A stretch of DNA of 64,000 nt from Burkholderiales bacterium (GTDB taxonomy: Bacteria > Pseudomonadota > Gammaproteobacteria > Burkholderiales > Burkholderiaceae_C), in assembly GCA_026400275.1 (NCBI GenBank), contig JAPLPK010000067.1, positions 17,195-81,194 of the forward strand, read 5' to 3'. Every line of letters starts with the position of its first letter. Positions within the stretch are counted from its first letter, which is position 1. Positions 38,406-46,895 of this stretch are shown here, piece by piece. Below the pieces are notes generated by a model. It was not told the origin of the DNA. It searched no databases and was given only the letters and a program-made list of their open reading frames with translations. The translations under genes were made by a program, and so were the position numbers.

Positions 38406-39395
38406 ATGCTTTCACCCACCATTCTGGTTGTGGATGATGAGCCCGGCAATTTGGCCGTGATGCGCGATATTCTGGCCAGCAGCTACAAGCTGGTGTTCGC
38501 ACGCAATGGAATGGAGACCCTGGCGGCCGTGCAAAAGCATCAGCCCGCCATGGTGCTGTTGGACGTAGGTTTGCCGGACACCAACGGCTACGACCTGTGC
38601 CGGCAGATCAAGCAAGCCGACCCCACCCACGCAGTGCAGGTGATCTTTGTCACAGGCTATACCGACGTTGCGCATGAAGCTGCAGGCTTCGACGCCGGTG
38701 GTGTGGACTACATCGCGAAGCCGGTATCGCCGCCAATTGTGCGTGCCCGTGTGGCCGCGCATTTGTCTCTGGTGCGGGCTACCGCACTGGAAAAAAGCTA
38801 CCGCGAAGCCGTTTTGATGCTGGGCCAGGCCGGGCATTACAACGACAACGACACCGGCTCGCACATCTGGCGTATGGCGGCCTACGCCCGTGCTTTGGCT
38901 CAGGCGGTAGGCTGGGATACCGAACGCAGCATGCAGCTTGAACTGGCCGCGCCCATGCACGACACGGGCAAGCTGGGCATACCCCATGCCATCCTGCGCA
39001 AGCCTGGGCCGCTGAACGACGAGGAATGGGAGGTGATGAAGACCCACCCCCAGATCGGTTATGACATCCTCAGCAAAAGCGATGCGCCGGTATTCCAGCT
39101 GGCCGCTGAAGTGGCATTGCGGCACCACGAAAAATGGGACGGCAGCGGCTACCCCGGTGGCTTGCGCGGGTGCGATATTCCAGAGTCTGCGCGTATCGTG
39201 GCCCTGGCCGACGTGTTCGATGCCTTGTGCATGCGCCGCCCCTACAAAGAAGCCTGGACGGTGGAGCAGATCCTGGACTACATCCATGCCGACGCCGAAT
39301 GCCACTTTGACCCGGCGATGGTGCGGGCGTTCAAGAGCATTCTTCCGGAGCTGCTGGACATCCGGGCCCATTGGATGCGGGTAGAGGCCGGCTAA
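38406..39395 (+). CDS. Response regulator with HD-GYP phosphodiesterase domain
   Basis: 329 residues (start MLSPTILVVDDEPGN; the longer track ORF is a shadow of the kinase end). The receiver domain is at 1-125 with the phosphoacceptor in MVLLDVGLPDTNG and the conserved Lys in YIAKPVSPP. The HD-GYP domain (about 135-325) keeps MHDTGKLGIPHAIL and RHHEKWDGSGYPGGLRG. It should hydrolyse cyclic di-GMP when phosphorylated by the hybrid kinase encoded immediately upstream. The pair forms a compact signal-to-c-di-GMP unit. Confidence 0.95.
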   Translation: MLSPTILVVDDEPGNLAVMRDILASSYKLVFARNGMETLAAVQKHQPAMVLLDVGLPDTNGYDLCRQIKQADPTHAVQVIFVTGYTDVAHEAAGFDAGGVDYIAKPVSPPIVRARVAAHLSLVRATALEKSYREAVLMLGQAGHYNDNDTGSHIWRMAAYARALAQAVGWDTERSMQLELAAPMHDTGKLGIPHAILRKPGPLNDEEWEVMKTHPQIGYDILSKSDAPVFQLAAEVALRHHEKWDGSGYPGGLRGCDIPESARIVALADVFDALCMRRPYKEAWTVEQILDYIHADAECHFDPAMVRAFKSILPELLDIRAHWMRVEAG

Positions 39396-39527
39396 GAGCC
39401 TGTGCACCCCTGCGGTGCAATCGACGGCCAGAAACTGGCACAAAACTAGCTTAAACCCCAAGAAGCTGACCGTTTGGTTAGCTTTATAGTGGGTTCCCAT
39501 GTCCATCCATCAGCTAGCCAGGTATCC

Positions 39528-40331
39528 ATGAAGCCATCTGATCCTTCCGCCGGCGTTGCCGTATTACCCGCCGTAGAGGTGCGCAAGGCGAACGTGGTGT
39601 ACCCCGCTGCCGATGCGCCGGTGCATGCCTTGCAGGACATCGACCTGACGGTGCGCCAGGGGGAATTTGTCTCGCTGATCGGCCCGTCCGGCTGCGGCAA
39701 GACAACCCTGTTGCGTGCCATTGCCGACCTAGAACCCATCAGCTCCGGCACCATGCTGGTGAACGGCGTCAGTCCGCATGATGCGCGCCTGGCCCGCTCC
39801 TACGGTTATGTGTTCCAGGCTCCCGCGCTGTTCCCCTGGCGCACGGTGCTGGCCAATGTAGTGCTGCCGCTGCAGATACAAGGGCGCGGCAAGGCCGAGA
39901 GCCAGCGCATCGCCCTGGAACAGCTGGAGCGTGTGGGCCTGAAAGGCTTTGAGAAGAAATACCCTTGGCAGCTTTCCGGCGGCATGCAGCAGCGCGTGTC
40001 GATTGCCCGTGCGCTGGCTTTCGAGCCTCGCATCCTGATGATGGACGAGCCCTTTGGAGCGCTGGATGAAATCACCCGCGACCGGCTCAACGAGCAGCTG
40101 CAACAGCTGTGGCAGCGCGAGCGCCGCACCGTGGTCTTCGTCACCCACTCGATTGCCGAGGCGGTGTACCTGTCCACCCGCATCGTGGTGATGTCGCCAC
40201 GGCCTGGGCGCATCGTGAAGGTGATCGAATCCACCCTGCCCGACGCACGCCACCTGGGCCTGCGCGACACGCCGGAATTCATGGCCTTGGCGCACGCAGT
40301 ACGGGAGTCATTAGCAGATGGCCACCATTAA
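39528..40331 (+). CDS. ABC transporter ATPase (nitrate/taurine/pyrimidine type)
   Basis: A 267-residue ATPase. Walker A is GPSGCGKTTLLRAIA, the Q-loop VFQAPALFPWRTV, the signature LSGGMQQRVSIARALAFEP, Walker B ILMMDEPFGALDE and the H-loop FVTHSIAEAVYLS. The SsuB/TauB/ThiZ-like style fits the NMT1-type binding protein encoded three genes on. The start MKPSDPS (39528) is preferred over the upstream TTG-type start. It overlaps the first permease gene by 14 bases. Confidence 0.95.
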   Translation: MKPSDPSAGVAVLPAVEVRKANVVYPAADAPVHALQDIDLTVRQGEFVSLIGPSGCGKTTLLRAIADLEPISSGTMLVNGVSPHDARLARSYGYVFQAPALFPWRTVLANVVLPLQIQGRGKAESQRIALEQLERVGLKGFEKKYPWQLSGGMQQRVSIARALAFEPRILMMDEPFGALDEITRDRLNEQLQQLWQRERRTVVFVTHSIAEAVYLSTRIVVMSPRPGRIVKVIESTLPDARHLGLRDTPEFMALAHAVRESLADGHH

Positions 40332-41232
40332 AAACCGCTCTGCTTTCGATAGCGCTATGCCCATAGCCACCGTGCTACTGGCGGTTATTTTGCTTTGGTA
40401 CGTGGGTGCCGTGTGGTTAAACGCACCTGGTGCCATCGAGCGCGTGATCACGCCCCGCCTGGCGCCCGGTGCCAGCTGGACCTGGGCCGATCTGGTGCAG
40501 ACCACACTGTCCATGCAGCGCCCGGTGCTGCCCGCGCCGCAGCAGGTAGCGCTGGACTTCTGGTCCAGCCTGGTCGATTGGCCGGTGGATTCGCCGCGCA
40601 ATCTGCTGTACCACGTGGCCGTCACCGCCCAGTCCAGCCTGCTGGGCTTTGTGATGGGCACGCTGTTTGGCCTGCTGCTGTCGGCCGGCATCGTGCATTC
40701 GCGCACCCTGGACAGGGCGCTGATGCCCTGGATCGTAGCCTCGCAAACCATTCCCGTGCTGGCGATTGCGCCCATCGTGCTGATCATTCTGGGCAGCCTG
40801 GGTTTCTCTGGCGTCTGGCCCAAGGCGGTGATTGCCATGTACTTGTGCTTCTTCCCGGTCACGGTGGCCATGGTGCAGGGCCTGCGCTCGCCGCAGAAGA
40901 TCGATACCGAGCTGCTCTACACCTACGCCGCCTCGCCCTGGCAAGCCTTCTGGCTGCTGCGTGTGCCTGCGGCTCTGCCGTTCTTGTTTCCCGCGCTGCG
41001 CGTGGGCATCGCTGCAGGTCTGGTGGGCGCCATGGTGGCCGAGCTGCCTACCGGCGCCCAGGCCGGCCTGGGCGCCAAGCTGCTGCTGGGCTCCTACTAC
41101 GGCAATACGGTTGCTATCTGGTCGGCCCTGCTGATGTCGGCCTTGCTGGGCCTGGGTTTGACCGCCGCCGTGCTGGGCGTGGAGCGCCTGGTACTGCGCC
41201 GCCACGGTGTGCGGCCAGGGGCTGCAGCATGA
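40318..41232 (+). CDS. ABC transporter permease, first of pair
   Basis: A 304-residue inner-membrane permease of the SsuC/TauC/ThiX family. It has an N-terminal membrane segment, a periplasmic stretch with VLPAPQQVALDFW, and five further segments. The EAA-type coupling loop is ELLYTYAASPWQAFWLLRVPAALPFLFPALRVG. It overlaps the ATPase gene by 14 bases and the second permease by 4 bases (ATGA). With two different permeases the importer is probably a heterodimer. Confidence 0.93.
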   Translation: MATIKNRSAFDSAMPIATVLLAVILLWYVGAVWLNAPGAIERVITPRLAPGASWTWADLVQTTLSMQRPVLPAPQQVALDFWSSLVDWPVDSPRNLLYHVAVTAQSSLLGFVMGTLFGLLLSAGIVHSRTLDRALMPWIVASQTIPVLAIAPIVLIILGSLGFSGVWPKAVIAMYLCFFPVTVAMVQGLRSPQKIDTELLYTYAASPWQAFWLLRVPAALPFLFPALRVGIAAGLVGAMVAELPTGAQAGLGAKLLLGSYYGNTVAIWSALLMSALLGLGLTAAVLGVERLVLRRHGVRPGAAA

Positions 41233-42176
41233 AGGCGCGCAGTCCGTTGGCCGTGGCTGGCCTGGTGCTCGCCAGTGCTGTTTTTGCTTCTATTTTTATA
41301 GCTACTGCCGCAGGTATTTCAAGCGCTAGCAGCCTTTTTTATCCTGGGCTTTTGTTGGTGCTGGCATTGGCCGTGTGGACAGTGCGGGCCTGCGCAGCGC
41401 TGGACGGTCGGGCCATTTACGGCATGCTGACGGCCGGCCTGTTCGGCCTGTGGCTGCTGTACTTCTGGCAGCTGCTGGTGACGGCGTTCGAGGTGCCGCG
41501 CGTGTTGCTGCCTGCGCCCTGGTTCATTGCCCAGGCCATGGCCGAGCAGTGGACGGTGCTGTGGACCGACTTTGTGCAGACCGTACTCAAGTCGGTGCTG
41601 ACCGGCTGGCTGCTGGGTTGCGGCCTGGGGTTCGCCGTGGCGGTGGCGATTGACCGCATGCCGTTTCTGCAGCGCGGCCTGTTGCCTATCGCCTCGCTCA
41701 CCAGCACCGTGCCCTTGGTCGGTGTGGCGCCGATTGCGGTGATGTGGTTTGGCTTTGATTGGCCGTCCAAGGCGGCGGTGGTGGTCTTGATGACCTTCTT
41801 CCCCATGCTGGTGTCCACGCTGGCCGGGCTGAAGGCCGCAGGCAAGCTGGAGCGCGAGCTGATGTACAGCTACGCGGCGGGCTATGGCCAAACCCTGTTG
41901 GCGTTGCGCCTGCCCAGCGCCATGCCGTTCATCTTTGGCGCGCTGAAGGTGAATGCCACGCTGGCCTTGATCGGCGCCATCGTGGCCGAGTTCTTCGGAT
42001 CGCCAACGGCGGGCCTGGGCTTTCGCATTTCCACCGAGGCGGCCAAGATGCACATGCCGCTGGTGTGGGGCGCAATTGTGGTGGCCGCCATCACCGGCTC
42101 GGCGGCCTATGCCCTGTTGGTTCAGCTGGAGCGGCGCTTTGCGTTCTGGCACCCGTCGGTCCGGTCCCAAAAATAG
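41229..42176 (+). CDS. ABC transporter permease, second of pair
   Basis: 315 residues. The coupling loop ELMYSYAAGYGQTLLALRLPSAMPFIFGALKVN and the PRVLLPAPWFIAQAM segment match the same family as the first permease. The first ~65 residues add hydrophobic stretches before the usual first segment, and part of them (FIATAAGISSASSLF, about residues 22-37) is encoded by a family A palindromic repeat. The N-terminus has therefore probably been extended or remodelled by the repeat. The start at 41229 overlaps the previous stop (ATGA). Confidence 0.92.
   Translation: MKARSPLAVAGLVLASAVFASIFIATAAGISSASSLFYPGLLLVLALAVWTVRACAALDGRAIYGMLTAGLFGLWLLYFWQLLVTAFEVPRVLLPAPWFIAQAMAEQWTVLWTDFVQTVLKSVLTGWLLGCGLGFAVAVAIDRMPFLQRGLLPIASLTSTVPLVGVAPIAVMWFGFDWPSKAAVVVLMTFFPMLVSTLAGLKAAGKLERELMYSYAAGYGQTLLALRLPSAMPFIFGALKVNATLALIGAIVAEFFGSPTAGLGFRISTEAAKMHMPLVWGAIVVAAITGSAAYALLVQLERRFAFWHPSVRSQK
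41292..41342 (+). repeat. Family A palindromic repeat inside the second permease gene
   Basis: ATTTTTATAGCTACTGCCGCAGGTATTTCAAGCGCTAGCAGCCTTTTTTATC is a near-consensus copy including the flanking T-runs. It is read in frame as part of an N-terminal hydrophobic segment. Confidence 0.8.
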
Positions 42177-42209
42177 ATTTCCCCACCTGTCCCTACCTAG
42201 GAGTATTTG

Positions 42210-43217
42210 ATGCAAAAACTGTCCAAGTTGAGTCAATGCCTGCTGGCCGCCGCGTTTGCGGTTGGCAGCCTCGCCGCCCAGGCGCAAGAGAAGGTCACCG
42301 TGCAGCTGAAATGGGTGCCGCAAGCCCAGTTTGCCGGCTACTACGTGGCGGCCGCCAAGGGCTACTACAAGGCCGAGGGACTGGACGTGACCATCAAGCC
42401 CGGCGGCCCCGATATTTCTCCGGTGCAGGTGATCGCCGGCAACAACGCTGACGTGATCGTCAACTGGATGCCCGACGCGCTGGCCGCCCGCGAGGCTGGT
42501 GTGCCACTGGTCAACATCGCCCAGGTGTTCAACCGCTCCGGCCTGATGCTGACCTGCAAAAAGGCCAGCGGCGTCAGCAGCCCGAAGGACCTGAAGGGCA
42601 AGACCCTGGGCGTCTGGTACGGCGGCAATGAATACCCGTTCCTGAATTGGATGGGCAAGCTGGGATTCAAGCCCGACACCGACATCAAAGTGCTGAAGCA
42701 AGGCTTCAACGTGGACCCGCTGCTGCAGAACCAGGCAGCGTGCGTATCCACCATGATCTACAACGAGTACTGGCAAATCATTGACGCCGGCGTCAAAGAG
42801 AGCGACCTGGTCACCTTCTTCTATGAAGACCAGGGTGTGGCCTCGCTGGAAGACGGCCTGTACGTGCTCGAATCCAAGCTGAAAGACCCGGCCTTCGTGG
42901 CCCGCATGGGCAAGTTTCTGAAGGCGACCTTCAAGGGCTGGAACGACGCGGTGAAGAACCCCGAAGAAGCCGCCAAGATTGTGGTCTCCAACGACATGTC
43001 CGGCAGCGCCACCCTGGCAGTGCAAAAGCGCCAGATGGAAAACGTGGCCAAGCTGATCACCACCGCCAGCACGCCGAAGATGGGCTACCTGGAACCCGCC
43101 GCCTATGAGCGTACGGTGAAGGTGCTGATGTCTGGCGGCAGCGCACCTGTCATCAAGAAGGACCCAGGCGCCGCCGCCATGAGCCATGTGGTGTGGGACG
43201 CGGCCTCCAAAAAGTGA
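42210..43217 (+). CDS. NMT1/THI5-like ABC substrate-binding protein
   Basis: 335 residues with a signal peptide (MQKLSKLSQCLLAAAFAVGSLAAQA). The mature protein opens with EKVTVQLKWVPQAQFAGYYVAAAKGYYKAEGLDVTIKPGG, the hallmark of the NMT1/THI5 family that binds hydroxymethylpyrimidine, pyrimidines, riboflavin or related compounds. TAGGAG precedes the ATG (the TTG three bases earlier is not needed). Next to a RutR-like regulator and psuK/psuG, a pyrimidine ligand is the best guess. It is the last gene of the importer set. Confidence 0.93.
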   Translation: MQKLSKLSQCLLAAAFAVGSLAAQAQEKVTVQLKWVPQAQFAGYYVAAAKGYYKAEGLDVTIKPGGPDISPVQVIAGNNADVIVNWMPDALAAREAGVPLVNIAQVFNRSGLMLTCKKASGVSSPKDLKGKTLGVWYGGNEYPFLNWMGKLGFKPDTDIKVLKQGFNVDPLLQNQAACVSTMIYNEYWQIIDAGVKESDLVTFFYEDQGVASLEDGLYVLESKLKDPAFVARMGKFLKATFKGWNDAVKNPEEAAKIVVSNDMSGSATLAVQKRQMENVAKLITTASTPKMGYLEPAAYERTVKVLMSGGSAPVIKKDPGAAAMSHVVWDAASKK

Positions 43218-43326
43218 TTGCCGGTCCGCTTCCATCGTTTTCATCCGTTATGGTGTCGGGTTTTCTTGTCGCAGGCCAGCACGGCCAGGGGCAGCACACC
43301 GAATTTCGTATGGAAGTGGACAGGGA

Positions 43327-43980
43327 ATGAGTCGATTGACAGCCAGCACGGCGGATACCAAGGGCCAGATCCGCCAGGCCAATGAAGAGCTGATACTCGC
43401 CGCGGCAGAACGCGTGTTTGCCGGGGCGGGTTTCAGTGGCGCCACCATGGCGCAGATTTCCGAAGAGTCCGGCCTGCCCAAGGCCAATCTGCACTATTAC
43501 TTCGGCAACAAGGAGGCGCTGTACCGCGCGGTGCTGGCCCGCATTTTGGAGGACTGGCTGGCACCCACCCACGGCATCACCCCTGAGGCCGACCCGAGCC
43601 AGGCCATAGGTGCTTACATCCGCAGCAAGATGGCCCTGTCTGCTGCGCGGCCGCATGCGTCCAAAGTCTGGGCCAACGAGCTGCTGCACGGCGCCACCGT
43701 GGTGCGGCAGCTGCTGGCCACCGAGCTGCGTGCCACCGTGCGCGCCAAGTCCGCCGTCATCGACCAATGGATTGCCGAGGGCAAGATGGCACCGGTAGAC
43801 AGCACGCACCTGTTCTTCACCATCTGGGCCGCGACCCAGACCTATGCCGACTTCGACATCCAGGTCAGCGCCGTGCTGGGTAAGCCAGCCCTGACCCGCA
43901 ACGACCACAGCCGCGCTACCACCCATGTGCTGGCCTTGATACTGCGCGGCTGCGGCCTGAACCCAGACCCCGCGCCATGA
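43327..43980 (+). CDS. TetR-family regulator, RutR-like
   Basis: 217 residues. The TetR helix-turn-helix is clear (ILAAAERVFAGAGFSGATMAQISEESGLPKANLHYYFGNKEALYRAVL). The KANLHYYF variant and the C-terminal domain fit RutR (YcdC), which senses uracil and thymine in E. coli. The start MSRLTAS at 43327 has AGGG just upstream. Its stop overlaps the psuK start (ATGA). PsuG releases uracil, so the regulator may respond to the product of the genes it is coupled to. This is inference. Confidence 0.88.
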   Translation: MSRLTASTADTKGQIRQANEELILAAAERVFAGAGFSGATMAQISEESGLPKANLHYYFGNKEALYRAVLARILEDWLAPTHGITPEADPSQAIGAYIRSKMALSAARPHASKVWANELLHGATVVRQLLATELRATVRAKSAVIDQWIAEGKMAPVDSTHLFFTIWAATQTYADFDIQVSAVLGKPALTRNDHSRATTHVLALILRGCGLNPDPAP

Positions 43981-44897
43981 GTTACATGCTGGCCGTGGGC
44001 GCCTCGAATATGGACATTGCCGGCCACAGCAGCCAGGCCGTGGTGCTGGGCGACTCCAACCCCGGCCATATCGCTTTGGCCCCGGGTGGCGTGGCGCGCA
44101 ATGTGGCAGAAAACCTGGCGCGCCTGGGTAACTGCACACGGCTGGTCAGCGCTGTGGGCGACGACACGCCAGGCCGCAGCCTGCTGGACGCCACAGCCGC
44201 AGCCGGAGTGGATCTGCGTGCCTGCTGGGTGCTGCCGAGCGAGGCTACCTCCAGCTATTTGTCGCTGCATGGACCGGACGGCGATATGGCCATGGCGGTG
44301 AACGATATGCGCATCGTGGCCCGCATTACGCCCGAACGGCTGGCGCCCTTGGCCGCCGATATCGCCGCCGCCCAGGCCCTGCTGCTGGACTGCAATTTGA
44401 CCGATGCAGCCCTGGCCTGGCTGTGCACGCACAGCGGCGGCACGCCGATTTTTGTGGATACCGTCTCCACGCATAAGTGCCAGCGCATTGCCCCCTGGCT
44501 GCAGCATGTGCACCTGCTCAAACCCAACCGGCTCGAAGCCCAGGCCCTGACAGGCTTGCCGCTGGACAGCCTGGCCGACGCGCCCGCCGTGGCGGCCTGG
44601 CTGCACCGCAAGGGCGTGCGGCAGGTGGTGCTTAGTTTTGGCGCGCAAGGCGTGTTCTGGAGCGATGCGGATGGCAGCCAGGGCCTGCAGAGCGCCCCCC
44701 ACGTCGCAGTAGTGAACGCCACAGGCGCGGGCGACGCACTCATGGCCGGGCTGATGCATGCGCATGCCCAGGGCCAGACCCTGTCGGAGGCGGCGGGTTT
44801 CGGCTCTGTATGTGCGGCCCTGACGCTGGGTGTGCAAGGTGCGAACCACCCCCAGCTGTCGCTGGCGCTGGTGCAACAATGGCTGCGCAGTACCTGA
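43977..44897 (+). CDS. psuK: PfkB-family kinase, probable pseudouridine kinase
   Basis: A 306-residue ribokinase-fold protein. The N-terminal substrate side reads LAVGASNMDIAGHS, with GGVARNVAENLARLG binding the sugar. The C-terminal NATGAGDALMAGLMHAHAQG carries the anion hole and catalytic Asp. It lies 23 bases before psuG, so the reaction is predicted as pseudouridine + ATP to pseudouridine 5'-phosphate. It lacks the N-terminal HTH found in some PsuK proteins. The start overlaps the RutR-like stop. Confidence 0.9.
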   Translation: MSYMLAVGASNMDIAGHSSQAVVLGDSNPGHIALAPGGVARNVAENLARLGNCTRLVSAVGDDTPGRSLLDATAAAGVDLRACWVLPSEATSSYLSLHGPDGDMAMAVNDMRIVARITPERLAPLAADIAAAQALLLDCNLTDAALAWLCTHSGGTPIFVDTVSTHKCQRIAPWLQHVHLLKPNRLEAQALTGLPLDSLADAPAVAAWLHRKGVRQVVLSFGAQGVFWSDADGSQGLQSAPHVAVVNATGAGDALMAGLMHAHAQGQTLSEAAGFGSVCAALTLGVQGANHPQLSLALVQQWLRST

Positions 44898-44920
44898 ATA
44901 TGTGACCTAGAAAGATTTTG

Positions 44921-45847
44921 ATGACGGCTAATCCTTTTCTCGACATCCATCCCGAAGTAGCGGCTGCCCTGGCCGCCAAGCGTCCCGTGGTGGCGCTGGA
45001 GTCCACCATCATTGCCCATGGCATGCCCTACCCGAACAATGTGGCCACGGCGCTGCAGGTAGAGGCCGAGGTGCGCGCCCATGGCGCTGTGCCAGCCACC
45101 ATCGCCATCGTGCAGGGGCGTTTGAAAGTGGGCCTCAGCCCCGACGAAATTGAACAACTGGGGCGTGGCGGGCGCGACGTCGTCAAGGTCAGCCGTCGCG
45201 ATATGGCGTTCATCGTGGCCGCAGGCCAGACCGGTGCCACCACCGTGGCCTCGACCATGCTGATTGCGGCCATGGCCGGCATCCGCGTATTCGCCACCGG
45301 CGGCATTGGCGGCGTGCACCGGGGCGCGGCGCAGAGTTTTGATATTTCGGCCGACCTGCTTGAGCTGGCGCAAACCCCGGTGGCCGTGGTCTGTGCCGGC
45401 ATCAAGTCGATTCTGGACCTGGGGCTGACGCTCGAATACCTGGAAACACACGGCGTGCCCGTGGTGGGCTACCAAACCAATAATCTGCCGGCTTTCTACA
45501 CCCGTGAAAGTGGCTTCAAGGTGGACTACCGGCTGGATACGCCCGACGCCATCGCCGGCGCCATGCAGGCCCAGTGGGCCATGGGGCTGCAGGGTGGCAT
45601 GGTGGTGTCCAACCCGATTCCTGAGGCCTATGCCATGCCGCGCGCGACCATTGACGCCGCTATCGAGCAGGCGCTGCAAGAGGCCCGCGCCCAGGGCGTG
45701 GCGGGCAAGCAGTCCACCCCATTTTTGCTGGCCCGCGTCAGCGAGATCACCGGTGGCAACAGCTTGGCTTCCAACATCCAGCTGGTGCTGAACAATGCCC
45801 GGCTGGCGGCAGGTATTGCCGTCGCCTACCAGCAGCGGGTGGCCTGA
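44921..45847 (+). CDS. psuG: Pseudouridine-5'-phosphate glycosidase PsuG
   Basis: 308 residues. The sequence is strongly characteristic: VALESTIIAHGMPYPNN (with the active-site Glu), QTGATTVASTMLIA, FATGGIGGVHRGA, and CAGIKSILDLGLTLEYLET (with the Lys that forms the Schiff base with ribose). It splits pseudouridine 5'-phosphate into uracil and ribose 5-phosphate. I use the ATG at 44921; the track's TTG is one codon upstream. It is followed after 5 bases by the dioxygenase gene. Confidence 0.96.
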   Translation: MTANPFLDIHPEVAAALAAKRPVVALESTIIAHGMPYPNNVATALQVEAEVRAHGAVPATIAIVQGRLKVGLSPDEIEQLGRGGRDVVKVSRRDMAFIVAAGQTGATTVASTMLIAAMAGIRVFATGGIGGVHRGAAQSFDISADLLELAQTPVAVVCAGIKSILDLGLTLEYLETHGVPVVGYQTNNLPAFYTRESGFKVDYRLDTPDAIAGAMQAQWAMGLQGGMVVSNPIPEAYAMPRATIDAAIEQALQEARAQGVAGKQSTPFLLARVSEITGGNSLASNIQLVLNNARLAAGIAVAYQQRVA

Positions 45848-45852
45848 GCGCC

Positions 45853-46725
45853 ATGGTTTATCGCACGGTGCTGGACGACGCACAGGGCCTCTCGGCGGAC
45901 GCCCGCGCCGCCTATGCGCGCGACGGCGTGCTGGTGCTGGAGGACTTTGTGTCTGTTGCCCAATGCCAGGCTTTGCAGGCACGCGCACTCGAACTGGTGG
46001 CCGAGCATGCATCGCGTGCGCCCGGCACCGTTTTTTCTGCCCGCGACCAGCGCCATGCCAAGGACGCTTACTTTGCCGCTTCGGCCCGGGGCATAGGCGC
46101 GTTCTTTGAAGAGGGGGCGTTCGATGCGCAGGGCCAGCTGCAGGTGCCGCTGGAGCGCGCCATCAACAAGCTGGGCCATGCCATGCATGACCTGGACCCG
46201 GTGTTCCAGGCCTTCTCGCGCGGCCCGCGCTTGCAGGCGGTGGCGGATGGTCTCGGCCTGGCAGATGCCCGGCTCGTCCAGTCCATGTACATCTTCAAGC
46301 AGCCCGGCATTGGCGGCGAGGTGAACTGCCACCAGGACGCGACCTATCTGTACACCGAGCCGCAGTCGGTAGTGGGCTTCTGGTTTGCGATCGAGGATGC
46401 GCACCGCAGCAATGGTTGCCTGGGTGGCGTACCGGGCGGGCACCGCCATGGGCTGAAAGAGGTGTTCCGCCGCCAGGCCGATGGGACTTTACGGTTGGAG
46501 CAGCTGCAAGCCAGCGCGCCATGGGATATGGAGCAGCTAGAGTGGCTGGAGGTGCGCCAGGGCAGCTTGATTGTGTTCAACGGCCTGCTCCCCCATTTGT
46601 CAGAACCCAACCGCTCGGCCCAGTCGCGCCACGCCTACACCTTGCATGCGGTGGACGGTCGGGCGCATTATCCGGACAGCAACTGGATACAACCCCACGG
46701 AGCGCCATTTACCGGCTTTGCGTAA
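45853..46725 (+). CDS. Phytanoyl-CoA dioxygenase (PhyH) family protein
   Basis: A 290-residue Fe(II)/2-oxoglutarate oxygenase. The iron ligands are HQD in EVNCHQDATYLYTEP (near residue 160) and the distal His in FNGLLPHLSEPNRSAQSRHAYTLHAVDG, whose Arg would hold 2-oxoglutarate. PhyH-like proteins hydroxylate many small molecules. It starts 5 bases after psuG and precedes a nucleoside-type ABC importer, so the substrate may be a nucleoside, modified base or deoxyribose. No such member is known to me in a psuKG operon, so the substrate is open. Confidence 0.9.
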   Translation: MVYRTVLDDAQGLSADARAAYARDGVLVLEDFVSVAQCQALQARALELVAEHASRAPGTVFSARDQRHAKDAYFAASARGIGAFFEEGAFDAQGQLQVPLERAINKLGHAMHDLDPVFQAFSRGPRLQAVADGLGLADARLVQSMYIFKQPGIGGEVNCHQDATYLYTEPQSVVGFWFAIEDAHRSNGCLGGVPGGHRHGLKEVFRRQADGTLRLEQLQASAPWDMEQLEWLEVRQGSLIVFNGLLPHLSEPNRSAQSRHAYTLHAVDGRAHYPDSNWIQPHGAPFTGFA

Positions 46726-46762
46726 GCACAGACCGTACGAACACGAGGAGGATTGCATCGGC

Positions 46763-46791
46763 TTTACACCGCATACCACTTTTCATATTTT
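46763..46791 (+). promoter_or_regulatory. Candidate sigma-70 promoter for the BMP importer genes
   Basis: TTTACA (46763-46768), a 17-base spacer, then TATTTT (46786-46791), in the 170-base gap after the dioxygenase gene. This suggests the BMP-type importer can be transcribed on its own. Confidence 0.45.
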
Positions 46792-46895
46792 GCCTATAAC
46801 AGGCACAATTCCGGCTGAATTGAAATGGCGCTACATTCTGCCCACTCAATTGCAGCGGGTTCTTCGTCAACCACCACCCTGAAACTTAAACCAAC

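Noticed and set aside
40327-40395. Another family A repeat in the first permease gene
   Set aside because: Only short matches (TTTCGATAGC, GGTTATTTTGC) are seen. The arms do not pair well, so I did not count it.
41319-43244. 641-aa minus-strand ORF opposite the second permease and NMT1 binding protein
   Set aside because: Shadow frame; composition is low-complexity and the plus-strand products are clear.
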